The notes under the pieces are model-generated. The model worked only from the letters and a program-made list of their open reading frames with translations. It was not told the DNA's origin and made no database searches. Shown here piece by piece: positions 1 through 8,121 of a DNA stretch of 64,000 bases. Made by a program: the position numbers and the translations under genes. Each line of letters starts with the position of its first letter. The first letter of the stretch is position 1. The stretch comes from UKL13-2 sp031414695 (lineage in GTDB: Bacteria; Pseudomonadota; Gammaproteobacteria; Burkholderiales; Usitatibacteraceae), in NCBI GenBank assembly GCA_031414695.1, contig JANNWG010000014.1:62001-126000 (forward strand), in the 5' to 3' direction.

Positions 1-255
1 GAGCGCCTCAACAAATGGAAATGCAGACTTGATACCGCCTGCGCTAAGCACGAATTCCCTCTTCCCGTCTACGACTGGCCCGAACTCGAAGGTGAGGTTA
101 GGGTTAACTTTATGCATCTCAGCTCCTAATTCATCGAAGATGAGCTCTTGATCAGATTCAAAAGAAAACAGGCGGGTTTCATTGGCAGAAAACCAATTCC
201 AGAAATTAGTTTCGCACGATGCTTGAGACTTTGCGCCAAACAAACCGAATATCAT
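1..255 (-). CDS. Hypothetical protein, N-terminal 85 residues (cut by window edge)
   Basis: An open frame starts with ATG at 255 on the minus strand and stays open through base 1, giving 85 residues. A GGAG box lies eight bases upstream of the start. The N-terminus is rich in aromatic and acidic residues (FWNWFSANETRLFSF, then DELGAEMHKVNPNLTFEFG and GKREFVLSAGG). No signal peptide or membrane segment is visible. I do not recognise a named family with confidence; the pattern resembles small conserved cytosolic proteins of proteobacteria. The function is unknown and the C-terminus is outside the window. Confidence 0.7.
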   Translation of the reverse strand, partial: MIFGLFGAKSQASCETNFWNWFSANETRLFSFESDQELIFDELGAEMHKVNPNLTFEFGPVVDGKREFVLSAGGIKSAFPFVEAL

Positions 256-282
256 TTGGGCTCCTTCTTCAATTGTTGAAAT

Positions 283-312
283 AGTGATGCCTAACTCAAT
301 CAGGGCATCACT
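283..312. promoter_or_regulatory. Perfect 9-bp inverted repeat upstream of the edge gene
   Basis: AGTGATGCC and GGCATCACT form perfect 9-bp arms around a 12-base spacer, 28 bases upstream of the minus-strand start at 255. No U-tract follows on either strand, so a regulatory hairpin or operator is more likely than a terminator. The rest of 313-370 holds no gene. Its AAATGGGGTCAAAGCAAA stretch recalls short dispersed repeats seen in other proteobacteria, but there is no second copy in this window. Confidence 0.3.
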
Positions 313-370
313 GTTTAAATGGGGTCAAAGCAAAGATATAGATCATAAATGTGGTCAGACGCTGACATAG

Positions 371-1822
371 CTAAGCGTCCAACCTCTCCCGCAATATCAA
401 ATTCACCTGCGCCGGATTCGCCTTGCCAAGGGACGCCTTCATCACCTGACCAATCAGTGATTGTAGGGCGCGCTCTTTGCCTGATTTGAATTCTGCAACT
501 GACTTTTCATTCGCCGCTAATACCGCATCGACGATTTTTTCAATTTCACCAGTGTCTGATACTTGTTTTAGGCCGCGTTTTTCGATGATGGCATCCGCCT
601 CGCCCCCCTCTTCGCCCGCCCACATATAGCCAAAGACTTCTCTGGCGAGTTTTGAAGATAGTCTACTGTCGGCGATTCTCAGCAATAATTGGCTGAAAGT
701 GCCCGCCGATATTGGACTTTCACTTATGTTTAAGTCATGCCGGTTGAGTGCGGCAGCGAGTTCACCATTGATCCAATTCGCGGCTAATTTCGCATCAACG
801 CCCGCTGCGACAACATGTGTGAAGTAATTTGCCAGCGTGCGGTTGGCTGTTAGCAATTGTGCGTCGTAAGCGCTCAAGCCAAAGTGTGATTGAAAGCGCG
901 CTTGCATAGACTGCATCAGTTCAGGCATCGTCGATTTGACAGCAACAATCTCGTCATCACTAATCGCCAACGGCAACAAATCTGGACACGGGAAATAGCG
1001 GTAATCCATCGCGTCTTCTTTGCTACGCATCGCGCGGGTTTCACCCTTATCCGCATCATACAAACGCGTTTGCTGAATCACTTTGCCGCCGTCTTCAATC
1101 ACCTCAATTTGGCGGCGTACTTCGTAGTTAATGGCGCGTTCCATGAAGCGAAATGAATTCAAATTTTTGATTTCGCAGCGCGTGCCGAGCGCGTCACCAA
1201 GGCGACGTACCGAGACGTTCGCGTCACACCTAAACGAGCCTTCTTGCATATTGCCGTCGCAAATACCGATCCACGTCACAATGCCGTGCAGCGCTTTGGC
1301 GTAGGCGACGGCCTCGGCGGCGGATCGCATATCAGGTTCAGTCACGACTTCGAGCAACGGCGTGCCCGCACGGTTTAAGTCGATGCCGGAGACGCCCGGC
1401 GTGTCTAAGCCTTCGTGAAATGATTTGCCTGCGTCTTCTTCTAAGTGGGCGCGGGTGAGTGTGATGACTTTGACCACGCCGTCAACCTGAATGGCAACGC
1501 TGCCACCTGTTACCACGGGCAAATCCATTTGCGAGAGTTGATAGCCTTTGGGCAGGTCAGGATAGAAATAATTCTTACGGGCAAATACCGAGCGGCGCGC
1601 GATGTTTTTGCTATCGCCTGCGTTCACCGCCAGTCCAAATTTAATCGCGCATTCGACCGCTTTGGCATTCATCACGGGTAACGTGCCCGGCAGTGCACAA
1701 TCAACGTATGAGGCTTGACTATTAGGGGCGGCACCAAATGTGGTGGAGGCGCTTGAGAATATTTTTGACGCCGTTTGCAACTGCACATGCGTCTCGATAC
1801 CGATGACGATTTCCCAGGTCAT
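371..1822 (-). CDS. gatB: Aspartyl/glutamyl-tRNA amidotransferase subunit B
   Basis: GatB is the kinase-like subunit of the GatCAB complex. It activates the misacylated Glu-tRNA(Gln) or Asp-tRNA(Asn) so that ammonia from GatA can amidate it. The 483 residues match the family length. Visible signatures are GIETHVQLQTASKIFSSA at the N-terminus, DLPKGYQLSQMDLPV near residue 95, RCDANVSVRR and CEIKNLNSFRFMERA in the catalytic half, and a YqeY-like helical tail ending ANPAQVNLILRERLDA. The start is supported by an AGGAGAG box just upstream (about 1828-1834). gatB normally follows gatA directly. Here a restriction-modification system lies between them, so gatB probably depends on its own promoter or on read-through from the methyltransferase gene. 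Confidence 0.97.
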   Translation of the reverse strand: MTWEIVIGIETHVQLQTASKIFSSASTTFGAAPNSQASYVDCALPGTLPVMNAKAVECAIKFGLAVNAGDSKNIARRSVFARKNYFYPDLPKGYQLSQMDLPVVTGGSVAIQVDGVVKVITLTRAHLEEDAGKSFHEGLDTPGVSGIDLNRAGTPLLEVVTEPDMRSAAEAVAYAKALHGIVTWIGICDGNMQEGSFRCDANVSVRRLGDALGTRCEIKNLNSFRFMERAINYEVRRQIEVIEDGGKVIQQTRLYDADKGETRAMRSKEDAMDYRYFPCPDLLPLAISDDEIVAVKSTMPELMQSMQARFQSHFGLSAYDAQLLTANRTLANYFTHVVAAGVDAKLAANWINGELAAALNRHDLNISESPISAGTFSQLLLRIADSRLSSKLAREVFGYMWAGEEGGEADAIIEKRGLKQVSDTGEIEKIVDAVLAANEKSVAEFKSGKERALQSLIGQVMKASLGKANPAQVNLILRERLDA

Positions 1823-1909
1823 TGCTGCTCTCCTATATGCGCTATCTTTGTCGCTAAGAGAAGGACGGTACGCCGTTTATGTGTTCGATTTAGAATTATT
1901 TTCATACTG

Positions 1910-2824
1910 TTAATAAGTTAGTAACAGCCGATCTTGTACCTCGTGCGCCTCTAGGCTCAATCCATCCATTTGAAAACGTTTGAGCATTGAACGACCAACC
2001 AAGACATACTCTTCGCGGGCAAATAGGCCATCAGGGATAGGCAATTCACAAAGCTTTTTGCCCGAAAATTTAGTGCCATCAATTGATAAAGCGACAAACA
2101 CGCCACGCGACTTACAAACAGCTATGGTGTCAAATAGTCGAGGTAGCGAGAAAGCCTGTGCGCCGTAAAGAATGCTTTGACTATCTGCATAGGGTGGATC
2201 GCAGTAAATAAGGTCACCACGTCGTGCTCGACGCATGGAATCAGCAAAATCCAAATGTTCAAATATGACGCCTTGTGTTCGCGCGTGCCAGATATCAACA
2301 CGGCTCGCAAAGCTATCTGGAGAGATGGGGTCGTGTACACCTACTGGTGTGCTCATATAGCCATCTGCTTTACGAAACCTTACAACACCGCCGTAGCATG
2401 CACGACACAGAAACAATAAATCTGCACCATTGGGCTCTGCGTTGTATCGCGCTAAAACCTGTGTGTAAGCCTCTTTTTTCCCATGTGCGGCAATCAAGGC
2501 ATGACGTTCAGAATATTGTGTTTTTAGCGCGGTTTTATCGCGGTGTAGCGTTTGCCAAATTTCAATTAACGGTAGGAAGGTGTCGCTGGCTTGCGCCTTT
2601 TTTGGCGCTAGTACACCCAGCACGCCTCCACTACCCAAAAAAGGCTCAAAGTAGGTGTTATAGGTGACAGGAAAATGTTGAATGATGCTGTCGGCTTGTG
2701 ACTGCTTATTTCCGACCCATTTCAGCAATTGCTTCCTGAATGGCCCCATCCCACGACCAAATGGCAGTGGCATCTCATCAGTGGTGAATAGTGTCGATTG
2801 TTTGGGGGCAAGTGCGATTTGCAT
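1910..2824 (-). CDS. D12-class DNA adenine methyltransferase of a type II restriction-modification system
   Basis: This enzyme transfers a methyl group from SAM to adenine N6 and protects the host from the cognate nuclease. It has 304 residues. The layout is that of the Dam/D12 (alpha) class: KWVGNKQSQAD near residue 35, motif I FEPFLGSGGVLG at about 59-70 for SAM binding, and the catalytic DPPY at residues 209-212. It lies back-to-back with a small XRE regulator and a PD-(D/E)XK protein across a 77-bp promoter region, the usual M/C-R layout. It lies on the gatB strand, 87 bp upstream of gatB. The recognition sequence cannot be read from the protein. A solitary Dam-like role is less likely given the neighbours. 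Confidence 0.93.
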   Translation of the reverse strand: MQIALAPKQSTLFTTDEMPLPFGRGMGPFRKQLLKWVGNKQSQADSIIQHFPVTYNTYFEPFLGSGGVLGVLAPKKAQASDTFLPLIEIWQTLHRDKTALKTQYSERHALIAAHGKKEAYTQVLARYNAEPNGADLLFLCRACYGGVVRFRKADGYMSTPVGVHDPISPDSFASRVDIWHARTQGVIFEHLDFADSMRRARRGDLIYCDPPYADSQSILYGAQAFSLPRLFDTIAVCKSRGVFVALSIDGTKFSGKKLCELPIPDGLFAREEYVLVGRSMLKRFQMDGLSLEAHEVQDRLLLTY

Positions 2825-2863
2825 AGGGCAAGCTTAACAACATTTAGGTCATTTTAACATTCT

Positions 2864-2889
2864 AATTTTGAATATTCCAATATCGAATT
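2864..2889. promoter_or_regulatory. Hyphenated dyad, candidate operator of the RM controller protein
   Basis: In the 77-bp gap between the divergent methyltransferase and controller genes, AATTTTGAATATT and AATATCGAATT face each other around a central CC. The dyad ends 12 bases before the controller ATG. C-protein operators normally occupy this place. No clear Shine-Dalgarno precedes the controller start, so a leaderless transcript is possible, as in some C genes. Binding is inferred, not shown. Confidence 0.45.
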
Positions 2890-2901
2890 TACAGTAACTG
2901 A

Positions 2902-3117
2902 ATGAAAAAACGGCAACTTACAAAATTACTCAAGCAAGTTCGCCTTGATGCGGGCATGACGCAGGCTGAGGTCGCAGATAGAATCAGCCAAACGCAATCA
3001 TATGTCTCGAAATATGAGAATGGTGAGCAACGCCTCGACATCATTGAATTAGAAGCTGTGTGCAAGGCGGTCAATGTCTCTCTCGTTAGTTTTGTGGAGA
3101 AATATCTTGAGAGCTGA
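2902..3117 (+). CDS. XRE-family controller (C) protein of the RM system
   Basis: A 71-residue single-domain helix-turn-helix protein. The lambda-repressor-type fold is recognisable from QVRLDAGMTQAEVADRIS, the recognition helix region QSYVSKYENGEQ, and the final helices LEAVCKAVNVSLVSFVEKYL. C proteins of type II RM systems have this size and place. They dimerise on an operator in their own promoter, delay nuclease expression until the DNA is methylated, and repress the methyltransferase or themselves at high level. The stop codon overlaps the beginning of the nuclease gene, which fits translational coupling. A plain XRE regulator is the alternative. Confidence 0.85.
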   Translation: MKKRQLTKLLKQVRLDAGMTQAEVADRISQTQSYVSKYENGEQRLDIIELEAVCKAVNVSLVSFVEKYLES

Positions 3118-3949
3118 TAATCGTTTTCTACGCCAATCAGGTGAATTTTGGGCAAACGTGCGAACGATAAGCCAAGAGGTTGGCTACACCGAGCGCGGTA
3201 GAAAGTCGATTAAAGTGCCGACCCTTACGGCAATTAAATCAAGCTATCAAAAGCTTGGACTCAGCGTAGCCCATATTGCAGATGCAAAAGATAAGTTAAC
3301 GCCCCTTGGCAAAAAGCTGATCAACTATTTTGAATATCGTGCTGCGATGCTAAACGTCGTAGTCGAGCCTCTACTCATGAATAAAAATCAGGCAGAACGC
3401 GAGTTTTCCCGCTTGCATAAAAAACTGAAGCCACAGTGCCCTTTACCGTTGAATAAACAAAAAGCAGAGAAGAAAAATTACGCATTTTTGACAGGGATCG
3501 TAAATATGCTCATCGAAGCCAATATTGGCGGACAACCTTGCGATTACGACCCGCGCAGATTAACGACGATCACCCATGATGCGCTGCCAATACGTACGCT
3601 TGCTAGACGCGTTGACGGTGCGTTTCCATCTACGGTTAATCCGTCCGTTATTTGGGAAATTAAAGAGTATTACTACACAACGACATTTGGTAGCCGTGTT
3701 GCCGATGGTGTTTATGAAACACTTCTTGACGGCATGGAGCTACAAGAGATCGAAACTACAACAGGACGTAAAGTACAGCATATTTTGTTTGTCGATGATC
3801 ACTACACTTGGTGGGAATGTGGTCGATCATATCTTTGTCGCATCATCGACATGCTGCATATGGGCTATGTAGATGAAGTCATTTTCGGTAAAGAGGTGAT
3901 AACGCGTCTTCCCGAAATTGCTAAAACCTGGCGCAAAAAAAAGCAATAA
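3107..3949 (+). CDS. Type II restriction endonuclease, PD-(D/E)XK fold (probable)
   Basis: Probable nuclease partner of the divergent adenine methyltransferase. The core LARRVDGAF followed 14 residues later by WEIKEYY is a PD-(D/E)XK catalytic site (D170, E184, K186 with the start chosen here). The next segment, TFGSRVADGVYETLLDGMEL, and the aromatic HYTWWECGRSYLCRIIDML look like the rest of a compact nuclease. I chose TTG at 3107 because GGAG lies eight bases upstream; an ATG at 3074 in the same frame would add 11 residues and overlap the controller gene more deeply. The gene runs into gatA tail to tail with only six bases between the stop codons. Specificity is unknown. Confidence 0.8.
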   Translation: MRADNRFLRQSGEFWANVRTISQEVGYTERGRKSIKVPTLTAIKSSYQKLGLSVAHIADAKDKLTPLGKKLINYFEYRAAMLNVVVEPLLMNKNQAEREFSRLHKKLKPQCPLPLNKQKAEKKNYAFLTGIVNMLIEANIGGQPCDYDPRRLTTITHDALPIRTLARRVDGAFPSTVNPSVIWEIKEYYYTTTFGSRVADGVYETLLDGMELQEIETTTGRKVQHILFVDDHYTWWECGRSYLCRIIDMLHMGYVDEVIFGKEVITRLPEIAKTWRKKKQ

Positions 3950-3955
3950 CTACCC

Positions 3956-5437
3956 TTACTTACTATTGAGCCAATCAGTCAACTGCTGAAACCGATGCGC
4001 TTCGCTAAGCATGCGGGCTTCATCAAAATAATTGCCGATAATTTGTAGGCCAATTGGTAAATTATTTTTATCTAATCCGCACGGCACTGACATGCCGGGC
4101 AAGCCCGCGAGAGACACGCCGAGTGTAAAAATATCTTCTAAATACATCGCGGTTGGGTCTGTTGATTTTTCGCCGATCTTCCATGCGGTAGTGGGCGCGA
4201 CTGGTCCCATGATGAGGTCGCATTGCTGAAATGCCGCCTGAAAATCCTGCGCAATCAAACGCCTCACACGTTGCGCTTGCAAGTAGTAAGCGTCAAAGTA
4301 GCCGTGCGACAACACATACGCGCCAGTTAGAATGCGGCGTTTAACCTCATGTCCAAAGCCTTCGCTGCGGCTATTCGAAATCATTGAATTCAAATCCGTG
4401 TATTCCGCCGCGCGATGCCCGTAGCGCACACCATCAAAGCGGCTCAAGTTAGATGATGCTTCCGCAGGGGCGATCACGTAATAAGCGGGAATCGATAACG
4501 CGGTACGTGGCAGCGAAATATCAACCAACGTTGCCCCACCCTTTTTGAATGTGTCGATTGCCGCATTTACCGCGCAGGCAACCTCATTATTTAATCCATC
4601 CGCAAAGAACTCCATCGGCACGCCGATGCGTAAATGTGCAAACTCGCCATTTGGCGGGCGTTTTGAAGAAATATTGTCTGAAAACGCTCGTAGAATGGAC
4701 GCTTTCGCTTTTTCGCTGTTTAATGAAGTTGAATCACGTTCATCAAAGCCCGCCATTGCGTCAAGCAATAGCGCGCAATCATGCGCGGTATGCGCCATCG
4801 GGCCAGCTTGGTCAAGGGACGAGGCAAACGCCACCATGCCATAGCGCGAGACACGACCGTAAGTTGGTTTAATCGCCGTAATGCCGCACATGGCGGCGGG
4901 TTGGCGGAGCGAGCCGCCGGTGTCAGTCCCCGTTGTGGCGGGTACGATACCAGCGGCTACTGCGGCGGCGGAGCCACCGGAGGAGCCGCCGGGTATGCGG
5001 GAAACATCATATGGGTTTTTAACCGCGCCAAAGGCGGAGTTTTCATTTGAGGAACCCATCGCGAATTCATCGCAATTGAGTTTGCCGAGTGATACGGCAC
5101 CCGCTAGCTTAAGTTTTTCTACCACGGTGGCGTCAAATGGGGAGACGTAATTGGCGAGCATTTTTGAGCCAGCGGTAGTGCGCCAGCCGCGCGTGACAAA
5201 AATGTCTTTATGCGCAATCGGAATGCCTAAGAGTGCGGAAGTCTCGCCTGCGGCAATGCGAGCGTCAGCGGCTTTGGCTTCGGCTAATGTTAGGTCAGCA
5301 TCTACATGCAAAAACACGTTTAAGTCGGCGCTTGCGTTGGCTTTTGCTAATCCATCTTTGGCTAATTCTGTGGCCGAAACTTGTTTTGTACGAACGCGCT
5401 CGGCCAGTTGGACGATCGTAAGAAAAGCATTACTCAT
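3956..5437 (-). CDS. gatA: Aspartyl/glutamyl-tRNA amidotransferase subunit A
   Basis: The glutaminase/amidase subunit of GatCAB, which releases ammonia from glutamine and channels it to GatB. It has 493 residues. The amidase Ser-cisSer-Lys triad is visible as K77 in GIPIAHKDIF, S152 in GGSSGGSAAAV and S176 in TDTGGSLRQPAA. The family signature continues as GITAIKPTYGRVSRYG. The start overlaps the end of gatC by four bases (ATGA), the usual coupling. Downstream, the normal next gene gatB is missing; instead the convergent restriction gene ends six bases away. Confidence 0.97.
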   Translation of the reverse strand: MSNAFLTIVQLAERVRTKQVSATELAKDGLAKANASADLNVFLHVDADLTLAEAKAADARIAAGETSALLGIPIAHKDIFVTRGWRTTAGSKMLANYVSPFDATVVEKLKLAGAVSLGKLNCDEFAMGSSNENSAFGAVKNPYDVSRIPGGSSGGSAAAVAAGIVPATTGTDTGGSLRQPAAMCGITAIKPTYGRVSRYGMVAFASSLDQAGPMAHTAHDCALLLDAMAGFDERDSTSLNSEKAKASILRAFSDNISSKRPPNGEFAHLRIGVPMEFFADGLNNEVACAVNAAIDTFKKGGATLVDISLPRTALSIPAYYVIAPAEASSNLSRFDGVRYGHRAAEYTDLNSMISNSRSEGFGHEVKRRILTGAYVLSHGYFDAYYLQAQRVRRLIAQDFQAAFQQCDLIMGPVAPTTAWKIGEKSTDPTAMYLEDIFTLGVSLAGLPGMSVPCGLDKNNLPIGLQIIGNYFDEARMLSEAHRFQQLTDWLNSK

Positions 5438-5730
5438 TCGATCACACGCGGCACGAGAAACAAGCCATTTTCCGTCTCAGACGCATTGGCTAGGCTGCCC
5501 ACAATGTCAGTCGCCATGGCGACATCGGCACGGCAAGTCAGCGTCAATTCCTCAATGGTGGCGAGCGGGTGTGCGAGTGGGGCAACACCCTTGGTGTCCA
5601 CGGCTTGTAGCGTGTCAATTAAGCCAAAAATAGCCGACATATCGTCGCCCATTTGCGACAAAGAGTCGGGTGGCAGGTTGAGGCAGGCGAGTTTGGCGAG
5701 TTGGGTTATTGCGGCGGGATCAAACGACAT
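5434..5730 (-). CDS. gatC: Aspartyl/glutamyl-tRNA amidotransferase subunit C
   Basis: GatC is the small belt-like subunit that wraps GatA and GatB together. The start at 5730 gives 98 residues and the family N-terminus MSFDPAAITQLAKLACLNL; an in-frame ATG at 5787 would add 19 unrelated residues. The middle IFGLIDTLQAVDTKGVAPLAHP and the ending NGLFLVPRVIE, which contacts GatA, are typical. It is divergent from mreB, with about 180 bp between the starts for both promoters. It overlaps gatA by four bases. Confidence 0.93.
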   Translation of the reverse strand: MSFDPAAITQLAKLACLNLPPDSLSQMGDDMSAIFGLIDTLQAVDTKGVAPLAHPLATIEELTLTCRADVAMATDIVGSLANASETENGLFLVPRVIE

Positions 5731-5912
5731 AGCGAGACATCTTGTAAAGAATAGGGGTTTAGAGTGAGTTTTGGCGGCAAAATGCAATCATTTTCATAGT
5801 GTGCTGAGTTATCATAGCGTATTCAGTTTCGTAAATGCGTTCAGCACGTATTTTTAGCCGCATTTTTCGAACAACTTCACCACGCATTAAGCCCCGTACA
5901 CCGAAAGGTAAC

Positions 5913-6953
5913 ATGTTTTTTTCAAAGTATTTTTCATCTGATTTAGCCATTGATTTAGGCACTGCGAACACCCTCATTTATTTGCGCGGCAAGGGCATCG
6001 TACTTGACGAACCATCCGTCGTCGCGATTCGCCAAGAGGCAGGTCCGAACAGCAAAAAAACCATTCAGGCCGTTGGCCTCGCCGCCAAAATGATGCTTGG
6101 CCGCACACCGGGCAATATCACCGCCATTCGCCCGATGAAAGACGGTGTGATTGCAGACTTTCACACCACCGAGCACATGCTCAAATTTTTTATCAAAAAA
6201 GTCCACGACGCACAGTGGTACCGGCCTAGCCCGCGCATTGTGATTTGTGTGCCGTGCGGCTCTACCCAAGTTGAGCGTCGTGCGATTAAAGAATCCGCCG
6301 TCGCTGCTGGTGCATCACAAGTATTTTTAATTGAAGAGCCAATGGCTGCGGCTATTGGTGCTGGGTTGCCAATTGCCGAGCCGACTGGTTCGATGGTGGT
6401 CGATATTGGTGGCGGTACTACGGAAGTGGGCGTTATCTCACTCGGCGGCATTGTTTATGCGGCCAGTGTACGTGTCGGTGGCGATAAATTTGATGAGTCA
6501 ATCATCAACTACATTCGTCGCAATTACGGTATGTTGATTGGTGAAGCGACTGCCGAGATGATTAAGAAAAATATCGGTTCCGCATTCCCGGGCAGTGAAG
6601 TGCGCGAAATGGAAGTCAAAGGCCGCAACTTAGCTGAAGGTATTCCGCGCTCATTCACCATTTCGTCTAATGAAATTTTAGAGGCGCTCACTGAGCCATT
6701 AAATTCCATCGTCTCAGCGGTCAAATCCGCACTTGAGCAAACCCCACCAGAGTTGGGTGCAGACATCGCCGAAAAAGGCATGGTGCTCACCGGTGGTGGC
6801 GCTTTATTGCGCGATCTTGATCGTTTATTGGTTGAGGAAACTGGACTTCCCGTCATCGTTGCCGATGATCCGCTCACCTGCGTAGTGCGTGGCTCAGGCC
6901 GTGCCATTGAAGAGATGGATAAGCTTGCCTCTGTGTTTACCACCGAGCTATAG
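5913..6953 (+). CDS. mreB: Rod shape-determining protein MreB
   Basis: The bacterial actin that directs lateral cell-wall synthesis. It has 346 residues from ATG 5913, preceded by GAAAGG; a longer frame from 5835 adds 26 residues with no family resemblance. The actin-fold nucleotide motifs are phosphate-1 SDLAIDLGTANTLIYLRGKG, phosphate-2 VVDIGGGTTEVGVISLGG, and the adenosine motif LTGGGALLRDLDRLL. It heads the mreB-mreC-mreD-mrdA-rodA cluster. A perfect long hairpin repeat lies between mreB and mreC and may reduce expression of the downstream genes relative to mreB. Confidence 0.98.
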   Translation: MFFSKYFSSDLAIDLGTANTLIYLRGKGIVLDEPSVVAIRQEAGPNSKKTIQAVGLAAKMMLGRTPGNITAIRPMKDGVIADFHTTEHMLKFFIKKVHDAQWYRPSPRIVICVPCGSTQVERRAIKESAVAAGASQVFLIEEPMAAAIGAGLPIAEPTGSMVVDIGGGTTEVGVISLGGIVYAASVRVGGDKFDESIINYIRRNYGMLIGEATAEMIKKNIGSAFPGSEVREMEVKGRNLAEGIPRSFTISSNEILEALTEPLNSIVSAVKSALEQTPPELGADIAEKGMVLTGGGALLRDLDRLLVEETGLPVIVADDPLTCVVRGSGRAIEEMDKLASVFTTEL

Positions 6954-6983
6954 ATTTTTCAGCGCATATGCTGTTCGTTTTAC

Positions 6984-7052
6984 CACCGTTCGCCCTGAGG
7001 TATCGAAGGGCTTGTACCAATAAAGCCCTTCGATACCTCAGGGCGAACGGTG
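6984..7052. repeat. Family B palindrome, perfect 30-bp arms
   Basis: Arms 6984-7013 and 7023-7052 are perfectly complementary over 30 bp around the 9-base loop GTACCAATA. The core CCGTTCGCCCTGAGGTATCG is shared with the copies at 15454 and 41661. There is no U-tract, so it is not a standard terminator. It lies in the mreB-mreC gap and would be transcribed as a very stable stem, which could act as an RNA processing or stability boundary. Confidence 0.9.
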
Positions 7053-7122
7053 AAATTTAGACTAACTGAGCAACATTGCCTCAAGTTCACATTTGCCAAT
7101 TTAAGATTAAGGTTTAGCAGTC

Positions 7123-8118
7123 ATGGCGACGTATCAAGAAAATTTTTTCACGCGCGGCCCGTCGCCACTGGCACGCGTGACATTTTTCTCGCTCTTAGCC
7201 ATTGCCGTCATGATTGCCGATCATCGTTTTCAGGCGCTAGATGTGGTGCGTTTTGGCGCCACCACGATACTAAACCCGATTGAGCAAGCGCTGGCGTGGC
7301 CAGCTCGTAGTCTCAATACCGTAACCACTTATTTTCGTGACCAAGATAGCTTAATTGCAGACAAAAAAGCGCTTGAAGAAAAAGTGTTGTCGCTCGCCGC
7401 AGAAGGTCAGCGCGCGCAGCTACTCGCCGCCGAGCATAAACACGTGACCACGTTACAAGAAGCGAATAATCGCTTTCAACGCGAAGGCATCATTGCTGAA
7501 ATTATTCGCGATGCGCGTAATCCCTTCGCCCGCAAAATGATTATTAACCGTGGCATGCGTGATGGCATTAAATCAGGTGCGGTCGTCATTGATGGTGTGG
7601 GTGTCGTCGGTCAAGTCACCAATCTTGGTGCGACCTCCGCCGAGGTCACCTTGACGACTGAAAAAGACCAATCAGTGCCGGTGATGATCGTGCGTAATAG
7701 TTTGCGTGCAGTGGCGGTAGGCAATGGTCGCGAGGGTGCGATTGAAATTCCTTTTATGCCAGTGGCCTCCGATATTTTGGTGGGCGACGCGCTCGTAACC
7801 TCCGGCATTGATGGCGTGTACCCAGCAGGCTTATCGGTGGGCACAATCACAGTGGTGGATAAAAATCCGGCGTTTTCATTTGCACGTATTGTTGCCCAGC
7901 CAACCTCGGCACCCACACATCATCGTTTCGTCAAAGTATTGTTAATGCCAACAAGTGGTGTCGAAAAAACGGCGAGCTATCCCGTATCCGATATTGTTGC
8001 CAGCGATAGTGGCACGACAACGACAGATAAATTTGGCCGTGCTAGCGATGCCAAACGTGAGGCCAAGCTCGATGCTAAGCGCGCGCTGCGACAAAAAAAC
8101 GAAGCACGGGAGCGATAG
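7123..8118 (+). CDS. mreC: Rod shape-determining protein MreC
   Basis: A bitopic inner-membrane protein whose periplasmic part links MreB to PBP2 and RodA. It has 331 residues. FFTRGPSPLARVTFFSLLA is the family N-terminus, running into one membrane helix. A coiled coil follows around residues 75-110 (ALEEKVLSLAAEGQRAQLLA). The beta-rich MreC domain carries GVVGQVTNLGATSAEVTLTT and DGVYPAGLSVGTI. The C-terminus is a low-complexity charged tail (DAKREAKLDAKRALRQKNEARER), longer than in many homologues. mreD begins four bases after the stop. Confidence 0.95.
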   Translation: MATYQENFFTRGPSPLARVTFFSLLAIAVMIADHRFQALDVVRFGATTILNPIEQALAWPARSLNTVTTYFRDQDSLIADKKALEEKVLSLAAEGQRAQLLAAEHKHVTTLQEANNRFQREGIIAEIIRDARNPFARKMIINRGMRDGIKSGAVVIDGVGVVGQVTNLGATSAEVTLTTEKDQSVPVMIVRNSLRAVAVGNGREGAIEIPFMPVASDILVGDALVTSGIDGVYPAGLSVGTITVVDKNPAFSFARIVAQPTSAPTHHRFVKVLLMPTSGVEKTASYPVSDIVASDSGTTTTDKFGRASDAKREAKLDAKRALRQKNEARER

Positions 8119-8121
8119 AAA

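Noticed and set aside
313..370. Possible transposon end (AAATGGGGTCAAAGCAAA) before gatB
   Set aside because: Only one short copy in the window, no inverted partner and no transposase.
6984..7052. Perfect hairpin after mreB as a Rho-independent terminator
   Set aside because: No U-tract on either side, and the sequence recurs elsewhere as a repeat family.
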